Source of the DNA: Candidatus Lindowiibacteriota bacterium
GTDB taxonomy: Bacteria > Lindowbacteria > 2-12-FULL-62-27
Direction: 5' to 3'
Assembly: GCA_023249255.1 (NCBI GenBank)
Contig: JAHFCY010000077.1
Location: 1-12,738, forward strand
DNA: 12,738 nucleotides
The position numbers were made by a program, and so were the translations under genes. Below are positions 1 through 6,211 of this stretch, one piece after another (positions within the stretch are counted from its first letter, which is position 1; each line of letters opens with the position of its first letter). The notes below the pieces were generated by a model. It did no database searches. It saw only the letters and a program-made list of their open reading frames with translations, and was not told the DNA's origin.

Positions 1-2
1 AC

Positions 3-779
3 AACGTGGAACAGACCAACCCGCAGGAGGAAGGGGTTGTGAAAATTCCACTCCATCCGGGAATGCAAACCACATCGGTGACGTGGCAGGAAAAACAGGG
101 CATTCAATTCTTGACCCGAACGCCCGTGATGCGTCTTAACGCGCCGGCCAACAACATTACGTTAAGCGTCCATTTGCCCGAAGATCGCTGGCCGCTCCTG
201 GTAGGAGGACCTCGCCTCGGGCCGGCCCAGCTTTACTGGGGTGTACTGGTTGTCATCCTCCTTGTCGCCATGTCCTTGGGCAGAACCCAACTCGCCCCTC
301 TCAAAACATATCAGTGGCTGCTTCTTCTTATCGGCTTGAGCACGGTCAACACCGTCGGCGGAGTGCTGGTCGTACTCTGGTTTTTCGCCATGGCCAAGCG
401 CAAAACGGCCGGCGAAGGCTTGTCATACCGGTGGTTTAATTTGACGCAGGTCATCCTTGTTCTTTTGACCGCCGCCGCTCTGATCTCGCTCATCGTCACC
501 ATCCCAATGAGCCTCTTGTCCACGCCGGACATGCAAATCACGGGAAACAGCTCCAGCGATTATTTCCTCAACTGGTATCAGGACCGCAGCGCCGACACCT
601 TCCCGCAGGGATGGGTCGTCTCCACATCCATCTGGATCTATCGCCTGACCATGCTTCTCTGGTCCCTCTGGATGGTCTTCGCCCTCATCAAATGGATCCA
701 CTGGGGCTGGGGATGTTTCAGCGAAGGCGCCCTCTGGAAACACAAGCCGGCATTGGAAGTTGCAGACGGGGAAGAGTGA
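3..779 (+). CDS. C-terminal part of a multi-pass membrane protein, unknown function
   Basis: The frame is open to the left edge, so the true start lies outside the window; a GTG at 6 is available but has no ribosome binding site in view. The visible 258 or so residues begin with a soluble stretch of about 70 residues with beta-like character. They continue with about four or five hydrophobic segments, near residues 78-92, 100-130, 145-172 and 210-232. A Trp/Tyr-rich loop lies between the last two, and the tail is short and acidic. The arrangement resembles the C-terminal membrane anchor of large uncharacterised inner-membrane proteins, in which an extracytoplasmic domain precedes a block of helices; that comparison is from memory and weak. 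No catalytic motif is visible. The gene ends with TGA at 777-779, and its right-hand neighbours are on the opposite strand, so it ends its own transcript. Function unknown. Confidence 0.7.
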   Translation, partial: NVEQTNPQEEGVVKIPLHPGMQTTSVTWQEKQGIQFLTRTPVMRLNAPANNITLSVHLPEDRWPLLVGGPRLGPAQLYWGVLVVILLVAMSLGRTQLAPLKTYQWLLLLIGLSTVNTVGGVLVVLWFFAMAKRKTAGEGLSYRWFNLTQVILVLLTAAALISLIVTIPMSLLSTPDMQITGNSSSDYFLNWYQDRSADTFPQGWVVSTSIWIYRLTMLLWSLWMVFALIKWIHWGWGCFSEGALWKHKPALEVADGEE

Positions 780-890
780 AATCACTCAAGTTATAGAGAC
801 AAATCGGAGGATATCCGGGAAGTTGGACGGAGGCGGAGAATAAGCGGCGTTTCAGGCCGAGACTGACAACTGGCTATACTTGAAGGCGGG

Positions 891-986
891 TTACTTCTTC
901 AGCGGTTGCCTGTCCACGTACAACGCCACCAGCCAGCAAAGAATGTTTGCGGCGATCATCATGATGTGTCCCGGCGTGTATTCCAT
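891..986 (-). CDS. 31-aa single-helix membrane microprotein, third gene of micro-operon
   Basis: This very small gene (ATG at 986-984, TAA at 893-891) lies two bases after the stop codon of the 68-aa gene. A purine-rich GGGGGTAG sits about 7 nt before the start and fits a ribosome binding site. The protein has a short polar N-terminus (MEYTPGH), one hydrophobic segment of about 16 residues (IMMIAANILCWLVALYV) and a basic tail ending in two lysines, which suggests a single-pass membrane peptide with a cytoplasmic C-terminus. I do not recognise a family. The main support is the tight spacing to two other small genes and the good Shine-Dalgarno sequence. Possible roles such as a holin-like, regulatory or toxin peptide are speculation. 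A chance ORF is the alternative. Confidence 0.55.
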   Translation of the reverse strand: MEYTPGHIMMIAANILCWLVALYVDRQPLKK

Positions 987-988
987 GT

Positions 989-1195
989 TCAGATACTACC
1001 CCCGTTCAACCGTCGTGTCAAACGGACGGCCAGAGTCAGCGTGACAAATCCGCCGATAAATCCGATGCCGTCAATCATATATCGCCCACCCACAACGACG
1101 GCATCGGCGCCACTGCCGATTAAGACGGCCAGCCCGACAGATTTGAGAATGTCGACGACCTGTTCAATCTGTTTCGGTGTCAGACGTACATCCAT
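989..1195 (-). CDS. 68-aa two-helix membrane protein, second gene of micro-operon
   Basis: The frame is open further upstream, but the ATG at 1195-1193 is the sensible start. It lies one base after the TGA (1199-1197) of the preceding 67-aa gene, so the two are probably translationally coupled. The protein starts with a charged helix (LTPKQIEQVVDILK). Two hydrophobic segments follow, near residues 19-34 (a small-residue-rich stretch around GLAVLIGSGADAVVVGG) and 41-58 (GIGFIGGFVTLTLAVRL), and the tail is basic. This is a small two-pass membrane protein. Size and topology resemble class II holins or small stress-related membrane proteins, but no family signature is visible and I assign no function. 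It belongs to a three-gene unit divergent from a LysR-type regulator. Confidence 0.65.
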   Translation of the reverse strand: MDVRLTPKQIEQVVDILKSVGLAVLIGSGADAVVVGGRYMIDGIGFIGGFVTLTLAVRLTRRLNGGSI

Positions 1196-1196
1196 T

Positions 1197-1400
1197 TCAC
1201 ATTTCCCGGTCAATTCCTTTTTGCCGCCTCTTGAATTTATTATAGATATCGTCAAGAACCTCGGATTGCCGCGGAGTAAAATCCATTGCCTTAAACCCTG
1301 CGGCGGTTTTATCGATCTTCTTGACCCACTCGAGTTGAGATCCAATCAGACGCGTCGGATTCTCCAGCATTTCGTCAACTTTGTCGAACATTTTATTCAT
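1197..1400 (-). CDS. 67-aa charged soluble protein, first gene of micro-operon
   Basis: The start is set by an excellent ribosome binding site, GGAGGTGA (1417-1410 on the minus strand), nine bases before the ATG at 1400-1398. The product is highly charged, predicted helical, with no membrane segment and no signal peptide. Its middle carries the stretch DFTPRQSEVLDDIYNKFK, which recalls short helical motifs seen in many small phage or plasmid proteins; that is an impression, not a family assignment. The stop is one base from the start of the 68-aa membrane protein. Together with the 31-aa gene this forms a tightly packed unit that runs away from lysR. Function unknown. Confidence 0.75.
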   Translation of the reverse strand: MNKMFDKVDEMLENPTRLIGSQLEWVKKIDKTAAGFKAMDFTPRQSEVLDDIYNKFKRRQKGIDREM

Positions 1401-1409
1401 GATTATTTG

Positions 1410-1417
1410 TCACCTCC
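1410..1417 (-). promoter_or_regulatory. Strong Shine-Dalgarno for the micro-operon
   Basis: On the minus strand the sequence GGAGGTGA lies nine bases before the ATG at 1400. It fixes the start of the 67-aa gene. It also shows that the minus strand, not the overlapping plus-strand frame, is the coding one here. Confidence 0.8.
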
Positions 1418-1429
1418 AAAGTTCGTTAT

Positions 1430-1448
1430 GCGGAATATTCTGTTCCGC
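1430..1448. promoter_or_regulatory. Inverted repeat in the leader of the micro-operon
   Basis: GCGGAA (1430-1435) and TTCCGC (1443-1448) form a perfect 6-bp inverted repeat around a 7-nt spacer. It lies between the predicted promoter and the ribosome binding site of the 67-aa gene. It could be an operator or a small leader hairpin. The sequence alone does not decide. Confidence 0.3.
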
Positions 1449-1461
1449 TTTCTTCCCTCAC

Positions 1462-1490
1462 ATGATCGCCCGGCGGCCTTGATTTGTCTA
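1462..1490 (-). promoter_or_regulatory. Predicted sigma70-type promoter of the micro-operon
   Basis: Read on the minus strand, TAGACA (1490-1485) and GATCAT (1467-1462) are separated by 17 bases. They match the -35 and -10 consensus at five of six and four of six positions. The promoter points toward the 67-aa gene. Its -35 box overlaps the T-N11-A dyad described next, which fits direct control by the divergent LysR-type protein. The spacer is GC-rich and the -10 is weak, so an activator-dependent promoter is plausible. Confidence 0.4.
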
Positions 1491-1502
1491 ATTCATTATT
1501 AG
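1488..1502. promoter_or_regulatory. Putative LysR-type operator (T-N11-A dyad)
   Basis: CTAAT-N5-ATTAG is a perfect interrupted dyad that contains the T-N11-A pattern (T1489, A1501) typical of LysR-family recognition sites. It lies 15 bp before the lysR ATG and overlaps the predicted -35 of the divergent micro-operon, the usual place for a site serving both autoregulation and control of the divergent target. The region is much more AT-rich than the surrounding genes. Binding itself is inferred. Confidence 0.5.
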
Positions 1503-1517
1503 TAAGATTAAGATTAC

Positions 1518-2456
1518 ATGAAAGCATCAGGCTTCGAGCCGCATCACATCCAATCGGTGACGCTTCAGCAGATTCGCTGTTTCGTCGCAGTGGTGAAGGG
1601 GGGATCGTATGCTCGCGCGGAGGGACTCGGAATCGCCCAGCCAGCCGTCTCACGGGCGGTCATGCGGCTGGAGGATATCCTGGGCGCGAAGCTGTTCGAG
1701 CCGGGTGAGAGGACGAAGATTTCCGCGTTCGGCGAAAAAATTCTCCCCGAGGCAAGCCGGATGTTGGGAATGGTCGAGTCGCTGAAGCGCCTGGCACAGG
1801 ACGAGGCCGGCAAGGGACGCATTGCCGGAGAGGTGACGATCGGCACAAAGTCGGTCTTTGCCGAGACGATCCTGCCCAAACTGATCGGCGCGTTCAGAAA
1901 AAAATACCGGCGGGTATCCTTTCGCATTCGATGTGGCGGCGGCGATGAACTGCTCGGGATGCTCCGGACGGGAGATATCGATATCGCCGTTTCCCACGAG
2001 CGGCCATGCCCCGATGGCATCGCCTACAAGCGCCTGTGGTCATTCCCGAGACTGCTGGTTGTGCCGAGGGACCACGCATTGGCGAAAGGGAGTCTGACGG
2101 CCCGGCGGCTGGCCGAGGCCGACCTCATTTTACCCGGCCGCGACAGCCAGACGTTCGCTGAATTGATGCGGAAACTATCGGAGGCTGTTTCCGGGGAACG
2201 AATCCGCCGCGGAATCGAAATCACGTCTGCGGCTGCGCAGATCGCCTACGTCGCCCAAGGGTGGGGCGTCGCGGTCATCGACGGCTCAGCAGAGGAGCTT
2301 CTCACTCCGGCGCTTCTGGCCAGGCGCCTGCCGCCGAACATCCTGGCCGAGAGGGATGCAGGCGTTTTTTATCCGACGCAGCGCTATGCTCCAAACGTGG
2401 TGAGAAAGTTTGTGGAGGAATCCTGTGGGCGGTCGGCCCGTGGAGATGACGAATGA
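1518..2456 (+). CDS. LysR-family transcriptional regulator
   Basis: This is a 312-aa DNA-binding regulator of the usual LysR length. Residues about 15-73 form the winged helix-turn-helix; the signature runs from LQQIRCFVAVVKGGSYARAE through AQPAVSRAVMRLEDILGAKLFE to the wing. A linker helix (residues about 75-100) is followed by a substrate-binding domain of the periplasmic-binding-protein type, from about residue 105 to 300, where the co-inducer would bind. The co-inducer cannot be read from the sequence. The ATG at 1518 has no clear Shine-Dalgarno sequence; a GTG at 1557, just before the domain, is an alternative start. The gene is divergent from the three-gene micro-operon across a 117-bp region with a T-N11-A dyad, the classic layout for a LysR regulator and its target. 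The next gene downstream on the same strand is the IscU-like gene, 103 bp away. Confidence 0.92.
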   Translation: MKASGFEPHHIQSVTLQQIRCFVAVVKGGSYARAEGLGIAQPAVSRAVMRLEDILGAKLFEPGERTKISAFGEKILPEASRMLGMVESLKRLAQDEAGKGRIAGEVTIGTKSVFAETILPKLIGAFRKKYRRVSFRIRCGGGDELLGMLRTGDIDIAVSHERPCPDGIAYKRLWSFPRLLVVPRDHALAKGSLTARRLAEADLILPGRDSQTFAELMRKLSEAVSGERIRRGIEITSAAAQIAYVAQGWGVAVIDGSAEELLTPALLARRLPPNILAERDAGVFYPTQRYAPNVVRKFVEESCGRSARGDDE

Positions 2457-2482
2457 TGGATAATCTTTCAATCTTTCGACCT

Positions 2483-2512
2483 GCGTCCCCTCCGGTGGAC
2501 GCCCTCCGGAGG
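2483..2512. repeat. GC-rich palindromic cluster after lysR
   Basis: GCGTCC (2483-2488) pairs with GGACGC (2497-2502) around an 8-nt loop. The perfect 10-bp palindrome CCTCCGGAGG follows at 2503-2512, and CCTCCGG also occurs as a direct repeat at 2489-2495. It could act as a terminator-like hairpin for lysR, although there is no T-run, or be a fragment of a dispersed palindromic repeat. Confidence 0.35.
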
Positions 2513-2559
2513 ACTGCTACAGGCTGGATTCTCGGTCCCGAATTCTGTACTCTATAGAC

Positions 2560-2997
2560 ATGCCCTGTCCGGATCAGATGTCGCTGTTGAAATTGAAACT
2601 GGCGCGGGATGAGACCGTCCTCGACTACTCGTATTTGAAATATACGTGCGGGAAAACCATCGGTGGCGGCGATCTTCGGTCGCTGATTGTCGGCAAGAGC
2701 GCTCGGGCGATCCTCAAGTTGTCCCCGAACGACGCCATCCACAGGCTTGGCATCGAATCCGACGAGGACAAATTCTTGCTGGCAGTCGAACACGAGGCGG
2801 TGACCGCCGCACTTGGATTTCTCTTCGGCGTCGAAACGTCCGTCACGCCGCGCTATTCGATCAACCGGATTGCCGAGGAAGTCGATTACACAGAAATCGA
2901 TATTGACGCCGCGCCCCTGCCGACGGCTCCGAAAATCCCCCTGCCGTGCTCGTCGTTTCCCGAGTCGCCGACTCCCAATATCCCCGAACATTCTTAA
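2560..2997 (+). CDS. Degenerate IscU/NifU-like Fe-S scaffold homologue
   Basis: The 145-aa product resembles the IscU/NifU N-terminal fold in residues 2-90. PCPDQM lines up with the IscU segment around its first ligand Cys and Asp (C3 and D5 here). KYTCGKTIGGG lines up with the second Cys loop (C30). VGKSARAILKLSPNDA lines up with the GK-S/T helix region, and AVEHEAVTAALGFL with the final helix. The spacing from C3 to C30 is 27, against 26 in E. coli IscU. The third ligand Cys and the preceding His are replaced (L73, F72). The first 35 or so residues of IscU are absent, and no ATG, GTG or TTG start lies between the ATG and an in-frame stop at 2461. A Pro-rich tail of about 55 residues follows. 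No good Shine-Dalgarno sequence is visible. Family known: scaffolds that assemble Fe-S clusters. Inference: this copy is divergent and may bind a metal or cluster differently, or be decaying. The alignment is by eye. Confidence 0.55.
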   Translation: MPCPDQMSLLKLKLARDETVLDYSYLKYTCGKTIGGGDLRSLIVGKSARAILKLSPNDAIHRLGIESDEDKFLLAVEHEAVTAALGFLFGVETSVTPRYSINRIAEEVDYTEIDIDAAPLPTAPKIPLPCSSFPESPTPNIPEHS

Positions 2998-3005
2998 CCT
3001 GAAAC

Positions 3006-3036
3006 TTACGCACGAAAGTGCCAAAAACGCGCGTAA
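3006..3036. terminator. Possible stem-loop after the IscU-like gene
   Basis: TTACGC (3006-3011) and GCGTAA (3031-3036) form a perfect 6-bp inverted repeat with a 19-nt loop, just after the stop at 2997. AGTGCCA occurs at 3017-3023 and again at 3046-3052, followed by a T-run. Terminator function is possible but weakly supported; the rest of 2998-3162 holds nothing I recognise. Confidence 0.25.
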
Positions 3037-3162
3037 ATAGGCCCTAGTGCCATTTTTGGGCTATAGTCTGCACTACATTTGGCAATCGGGGCTCACTTTT
3101 TCCGGCAGGGTGATTCTCGGATTAGAGTTGTGATCATTGCGAGTTGAGCCTTGGTATCGGCG

Positions 3163-5067
3163 TCATCTGATCACCGCCAGCTTGTCGACCAGCCTGTTCC
3201 CAAATCCTTCCAAGGAATAAATGTAGACGCCACTGCCGACCCTCTGCCCGTTTCTGTTCGTCCCGTCCCATGTCACGATATTTGATCCGACAGCCCCTGC
3301 CGCCTTGAGCTCCCGCACCAGCCGCCCGCCCAGGTCGAAGATTTTCAGGGACACGTCGCCCGCCGCCTGCAAATTATAGCTGAATTTCGCAGATTGATCC
3401 GGATCGCCCAACCGCCAAGCAGATAGGCTTCATACGCAGGCGGAAGATTTGAAACATTGTCCCACGCCAGAGTCGCCGCACCCAGGTCCGACGACACAAG
3501 AACGTCCCACGTCCGACCTGTCGTTATCGGCTCCGAGTAGCACGCGGCCATCCATTCTCCACTCCCCTTCCCCCCTTGCGGGGGAAGGCTGGGATGGGGG
3601 GTTGGAGCTTCGCGTACAGCAAGCGTGACGTATCCCGCGGCGACCGATGGGGCTTCCAATGCGCTGTTTGCCGCCCGGTTTTCCGAACTCGATTTCACTC
3701 CGATGTAGTTCTGCCAGTCCGTGATTCCCCCGGCGGTTGCGATGAACTGGATGGCCCAGTCCGCATCGCTCCCGCTCTGTTAATACGCCGCCGACAGATA
3801 CGCCGGAGCCTGATTCAAAATTTCGGACGCGAATGTCTCCGGGCTTGCCGGATTCGGATATACGAACATCGTGCAAGCCTGATTTGCCTTGAGCCAGAAC
3901 CCGACCATCGGTTTCAACTGCATCGTGACCAGACTCGCCGTCTCGCCGGCGGGAGCATACACCTAGTTCGCGCCCGTATACCAGTAGATTTTATTTTGAA
4001 TCACGCCGGATAACCCGGCGCGGTAGGGTGTCAATCGTTGGTTTTGCGGAAGTACCGTGTCGTTCACGCCGGACGTATCGAACGCCGCGCCTGAATCCCA
4101 ACTCACGTAGAAATATTGTCCGCTCGACACCTGGTTCCACCCGACGGACAGCCGGATGCTCAAAGTGTCCGCCGTCGCCGTACCGTCGGACGGAACGAAT
4201 ACTCGACCGCCGCTCGCGTCCTTCACCCAGTAGGCGCGTCCCCGAACAGCGTCCCCGCTTGGCGCATAGTATTTCGTGTTGTTCAGTCCGGACACGTCCG
4301 GTTGGCCGGCCCACCATTCGTAAACGATGGCGTTCGGCAACCCGCCCGCCGAACTTTTTAGATTCCACCCTGACGGATTCTTGTTCGCGCCAACCATTCG
4401 CCATCCCTGCCCCAGCGTATTCCCGCCCGGCGGCACGTCCCTGCCGTCCGCATATTCCGTGAATACTACGCTCTTCGCCGGCGTCACGCTGTCGTTCCTC
4501 GCCTCAACCCGATACACTCCCGCCGATGCGCCCAGCACCAGCGTCTCTGATGCGTAACCGGCCGCATCCGTGTAAGCCGTCGTCGTTGTCGCTCCGCTGG
4601 AAGAATTCAGATGCGCGCCCGACCCGAACGTGATTGCGAATGTAACCTTTGCGCCCTGCACTCCCGCGGACCCGCCCGTGTCGACCACCCGAACCCGCAA
4701 CGGCTGTGGCGGCGTCGACGAAGGCGTTCCCAGTTGATGGTTGCCGCCGACAATCGAAATCGTGTCCGACGGCGGCGGGACGACGATGGGATTGATTCGA
4801 AACGCGTTGTCCGACGTATCGGTCGTCGCCGCGTCCGATGCGCTCATCACTCGCACTTTTGCCTGCGTCGTGCTCACATTCGGCGCTGACCAGAGGTATG
4901 CCCCCGTGTTGGACGCGGCCGCCGCGATGATTGACCATGTCGCGCCCGAATCGGTTGAATATTCCAGCCGCACAGCGGATATTGTCCCGGTCGATGTCCA
5001 CGTCACAGTCTCCGCCGTTCCTGCTTGAAACGAATCGCCCCCGTTCGGCCGCGTGACCGTGTCGCTC
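3163..5067 (-). pseudogene. Decayed surface/secreted multidomain protein with FlgD-like C-terminal domain
   Basis: Read on the minus strand from about 5067, one frame runs through several modules. First is a PNGG...TVTWTSTGT...VRLEYSTDSGATW repeat of the Kre9/KNH-like kind (about 5055-4800). Next is a Big_1-like Ig domain ending near ...VFTEYAD (about 4740-4450), then a GWRMVG/YWVKD/GWNQVS module (about 4415-3970). The frame meets a TAG at 3965-3963 and continues without a break in similarity (VYAPAGE...GFWLKANQACTMFVYP). It then meets a TAA at 3782-3780 and continues as a jelly-roll-like segment to about 3410. There it must shift frame to reach the final domain (KIFDLGGRLVREL, TWDGTNRNGQRVGSGVYIYSLEG, ending in LAVIR at 3163), a FlgD-like/T9SS-type-A-like C-terminal domain. 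No start or signal peptide is visible; a TAG sits upstream at 5067-5065, where the sequence joins an unrelated relic. Two stops, one frameshift, an inserted palindrome and a lost 5' end make a pseudogene the best call. Confidence 0.8.
3566..3588. repeat. Inserted GC-rich palindrome inside the pseudogene
   Basis: CCTTCCCCC (3566-3574) and GGGGGAAGG (3580-3588) form a perfect 9-bp stem with a 5-nt loop. In the minus-strand frame the surrounding segment reads as a low-complexity PTPHPSLPPQGGKG insert between otherwise domain-like sequence. In another frame it reads PSQPSPARGEG, a peptide typical of translated dispersed palindromic repeats. The inserted unit probably spans roughly 3550-3605; the edges are estimates. 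Confidence 0.5.
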
Positions 5068-5447
5068 TACGAAGCCGGTCAGGGGCCGGAACAAATCATT
5101 CAGGCATTCCCCCATCTGCCCCCATTTCATGTGGATCGCGCGTTGTATTTTCACGCGGAGGGGATAGATGTGATTTCAACGCAAACGGCCGGCAGGCTTG
5201 GAACTAGCGACGACGACCAGATAGCCTGCGCCGCAGCTCAAAAAAGGGTGCTCGTCACCTTCAACATCCGCCACTTCCCTCTTACGAACACCATTCCGGT
5301 ATTTTGCTGGGCGAAAACCGCAATTTTAAACATACTCACGAAATCGCCCGCGCATTAAAGAATTTTGACGCTCGCAAAGGCTCAACATCCTATGGTGAAC
5401 ATTACAGAACGCTTGGAAAATTATCGGAGTTGAAGCGTTTTTTCTGA
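5053..5447 (+). pseudogene. Relic of a DUF433 antitoxin fused to a frameshifted DUF5615 PIN-like toxin
   Basis: The frame from GTG 5053 reads SLYEAGQGPEQIIQAFPHLPPFHVDRALYFH. This matches the C-terminal helices of DUF433 antitoxins (LYEAG.SPEEI...PHL....V..AL.Y). It runs directly into AEGIDVISTQTAGRLGTSDDDQIACAAAQKRVLVTFNIRHF, the core of the DUF5615 PIN-like toxin that normally follows DUF433 as a separate gene. The antitoxin N-terminus and tail and the toxin N-terminus, including its first acidic motif, are missing. At about 5290-5300 the frame is lost. The continuation of the toxin (HHSGILLGENRNFKHTHEIA ... LSELKRFF) is found in another frame and ends with TGA at 5445-5447. Some residues between RHFPLT and HHSG also appear deleted. 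The left end abuts the decayed surface-protein gene on the other strand near 5045-5065. Confidence 0.7.
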
Positions 5448-5516
5448 TAATGGCAGGAATGGGTTGATATAGCAGCGGCGCGTCAATCGCGGCCCAAAGC
5501 CGCAACGCCCACGTTG

Positions 5517-5554
5517 TCCCACAGGACGCCGTTGGAAGGCAAGGACAGAATGGG
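5517..5554. repeat. 38-bp direct repeat, copy 1
   Basis: These 38 bases occur again, identical and in the same orientation, at 8218-8255. The core includes GGACGCCGTTGGAAGGC. On the minus strand both copies read in one frame as NPILSLPSNGVLW or KPILSLPSNGVLW, so the unit may derive from a coding fragment. The flanks differ. The 255 bp between the DUF5615 relic and the next gene contain this copy and a possible promoter, and nothing else I recognise. Confidence 0.75.
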
Positions 5555-5627
5555 TTTGGCCGAGGATGCCTGTTCCGGGCAGATGTTTCGGATGCGGGGT
5601 CCGTTACGATCTCAAAATTCCTTACAT

Positions 5628-5656
5628 TTGTAGTTCAGCGTGGTTTGGGGTAGAAT
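5628..5656 (+). promoter_or_regulatory. Possible promoter of the ParE/RelE-type TA operon
   Basis: TTGTAG (5628-5633) and TAGAAT (5651-5656) are 17 bp apart and point toward the antitoxin gene, 46 bp downstream. The -10 is good and the -35 poor. Such a promoter would normally be autoregulated by the TA complex. Confidence 0.35.
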
Positions 5657-5702
5657 ACTCCCGTCAAGATAGTTTGTGACTAACGCAGACGGAGGGCGTC
5701 GA

Positions 5703-5924
5703 ATGGCTAAGACAGTGGACAAGCTGGCGGTGAAGATTCATGACTTGCCGGATATCGAGAAATTGCAGTTGCTGGACACGATCCTGACGGACTTGGATAT
5801 GCCGGACCCGGAAATTGACCGCGTCTGGGCGGACGAGGCACGCAAGCGATGGGCCGCTTACAAATCGGGCCGAGTTGCCGCGGTCTCCTACGAGTCGGTC
5901 ATGACCAAGCATCGCTGCGCGTGA
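5703..5924 (+). CDS. Addiction-module antitoxin, Unstab_antitox family
   Basis: The 73-aa protein has the layout of TIGR02574/PF09720 antitoxins. An N-terminal helix region with a DLPDIEKLQLLDTILTDL motif is followed by PDPEIDRVWADEARKRWAAYKSGRVAAVSYESVM, where the W..E...R..AY..G pattern and the final VSYESV are the family hallmarks. The start is placed at ATG 5703 because GGAGG (5691-5695) lies 7 nt upstream; an in-frame ATG at 5676 lacks a comparable site. The protein would bind and neutralise the toxin encoded next and repress its own operon, as known for the family. Its stop overlaps the toxin start by three bases (GTGA at 5921-5924). Confidence 0.88.
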   Translation: MAKTVDKLAVKIHDLPDIEKLQLLDTILTDLDMPDPEIDRVWADEARKRWAAYKSGRVAAVSYESVMTKHRCA

Positions 5925-6211
5925 AGGTCGCCTTTCTTGCAATAGCCCAGAAGGAAGTTGATGACACGGTTGATTGGTATAACAAGCAAGCGACAGGGTT
6001 GGGGCGTGAGTTTCTGGATGAACTCGATCGAGCGGTCCGGCGCATTGTGGCTTTTCCGATGTCCTGTACCGAGATCGAGTCAGGACTGCGGCGTTGCCTC
6101 TTGGCCCGCTTCCCGTATGGTTTGATCTACGGCGTGGATGGAGAAACAGTCGTCGTTGTTGCGGCGGCACACCTGCATCGAAAACCTCGCTACTGGGTAG
6201 ACCGCATCTGA
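5921..6211 (+). CDS. RelE/ParE-family toxin
   Basis: The 96-aa product starts at GTG 5921, inside the antitoxin stop (GTGA), so translation is probably coupled; there is no independent Shine-Dalgarno sequence. It shows the ParE/RelE fold signature. Two N-terminal helices (EVDDTVDWYNKQATGLGREFLDELD...) are followed by the beta-sheet with RRCLLARFPYGLIYGVDGETVVVVAAAHLHRKPRYWVDRI. The R...FPY.L.Y, VVVAAA.H and R.P.YW motifs are typical of toxins paired with Unstab_antitox antitoxins. Members inhibit growth either by gyrase poisoning (ParE) or by mRNA cleavage (RelE); the sequence does not tell which. The length is complete and the frame intact, so the module could be active. Confidence 0.88.
   Translation: MKVAFLAIAQKEVDDTVDWYNKQATGLGREFLDELDRAVRRIVAFPMSCTEIESGLRRCLLARFPYGLIYGVDGETVVVVAAAHLHRKPRYWVDRI

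Noticed and set aside
423-785. 120-aa minus-strand open frame opposite the membrane protein
   Set aside because: It is a shadow of the hydrophobic coding frame; its composition is acidic and without domains.
906-1502. 198-aa plus-strand open frame across the micro-operon
   Set aside because: The opposite strand has a strong Shine-Dalgarno sequence, tight gene spacing and plausible membrane proteins; the plus-strand product is low in family-like features and has no ribosome site.
2302-3024. 240-aa minus-strand open frame over the lysR end and the IscU-like gene
   Set aside because: It overlaps the well-supported lysR and the IscU-like pattern; the product is rich in Arg/Gly/His without domains, as expected of a shadow frame in GC-rich DNA.
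3780-3965. Stop-codon recoding (readthrough of TAG and TAA) as an explanation of the broken surface gene
   Set aside because: Two different stop codons, a frameshift and a missing 5' end in the same gene fit decay better; intact neighbours end normally with TAA, TGA and TAG.
4504-5154. 216-aa minus-strand open frame in another frame of the surface pseudogene
   Set aside because: The neighbouring frame carries recognisable PNGG and Ig-like modules; this one is Arg/Asp-rich and featureless.
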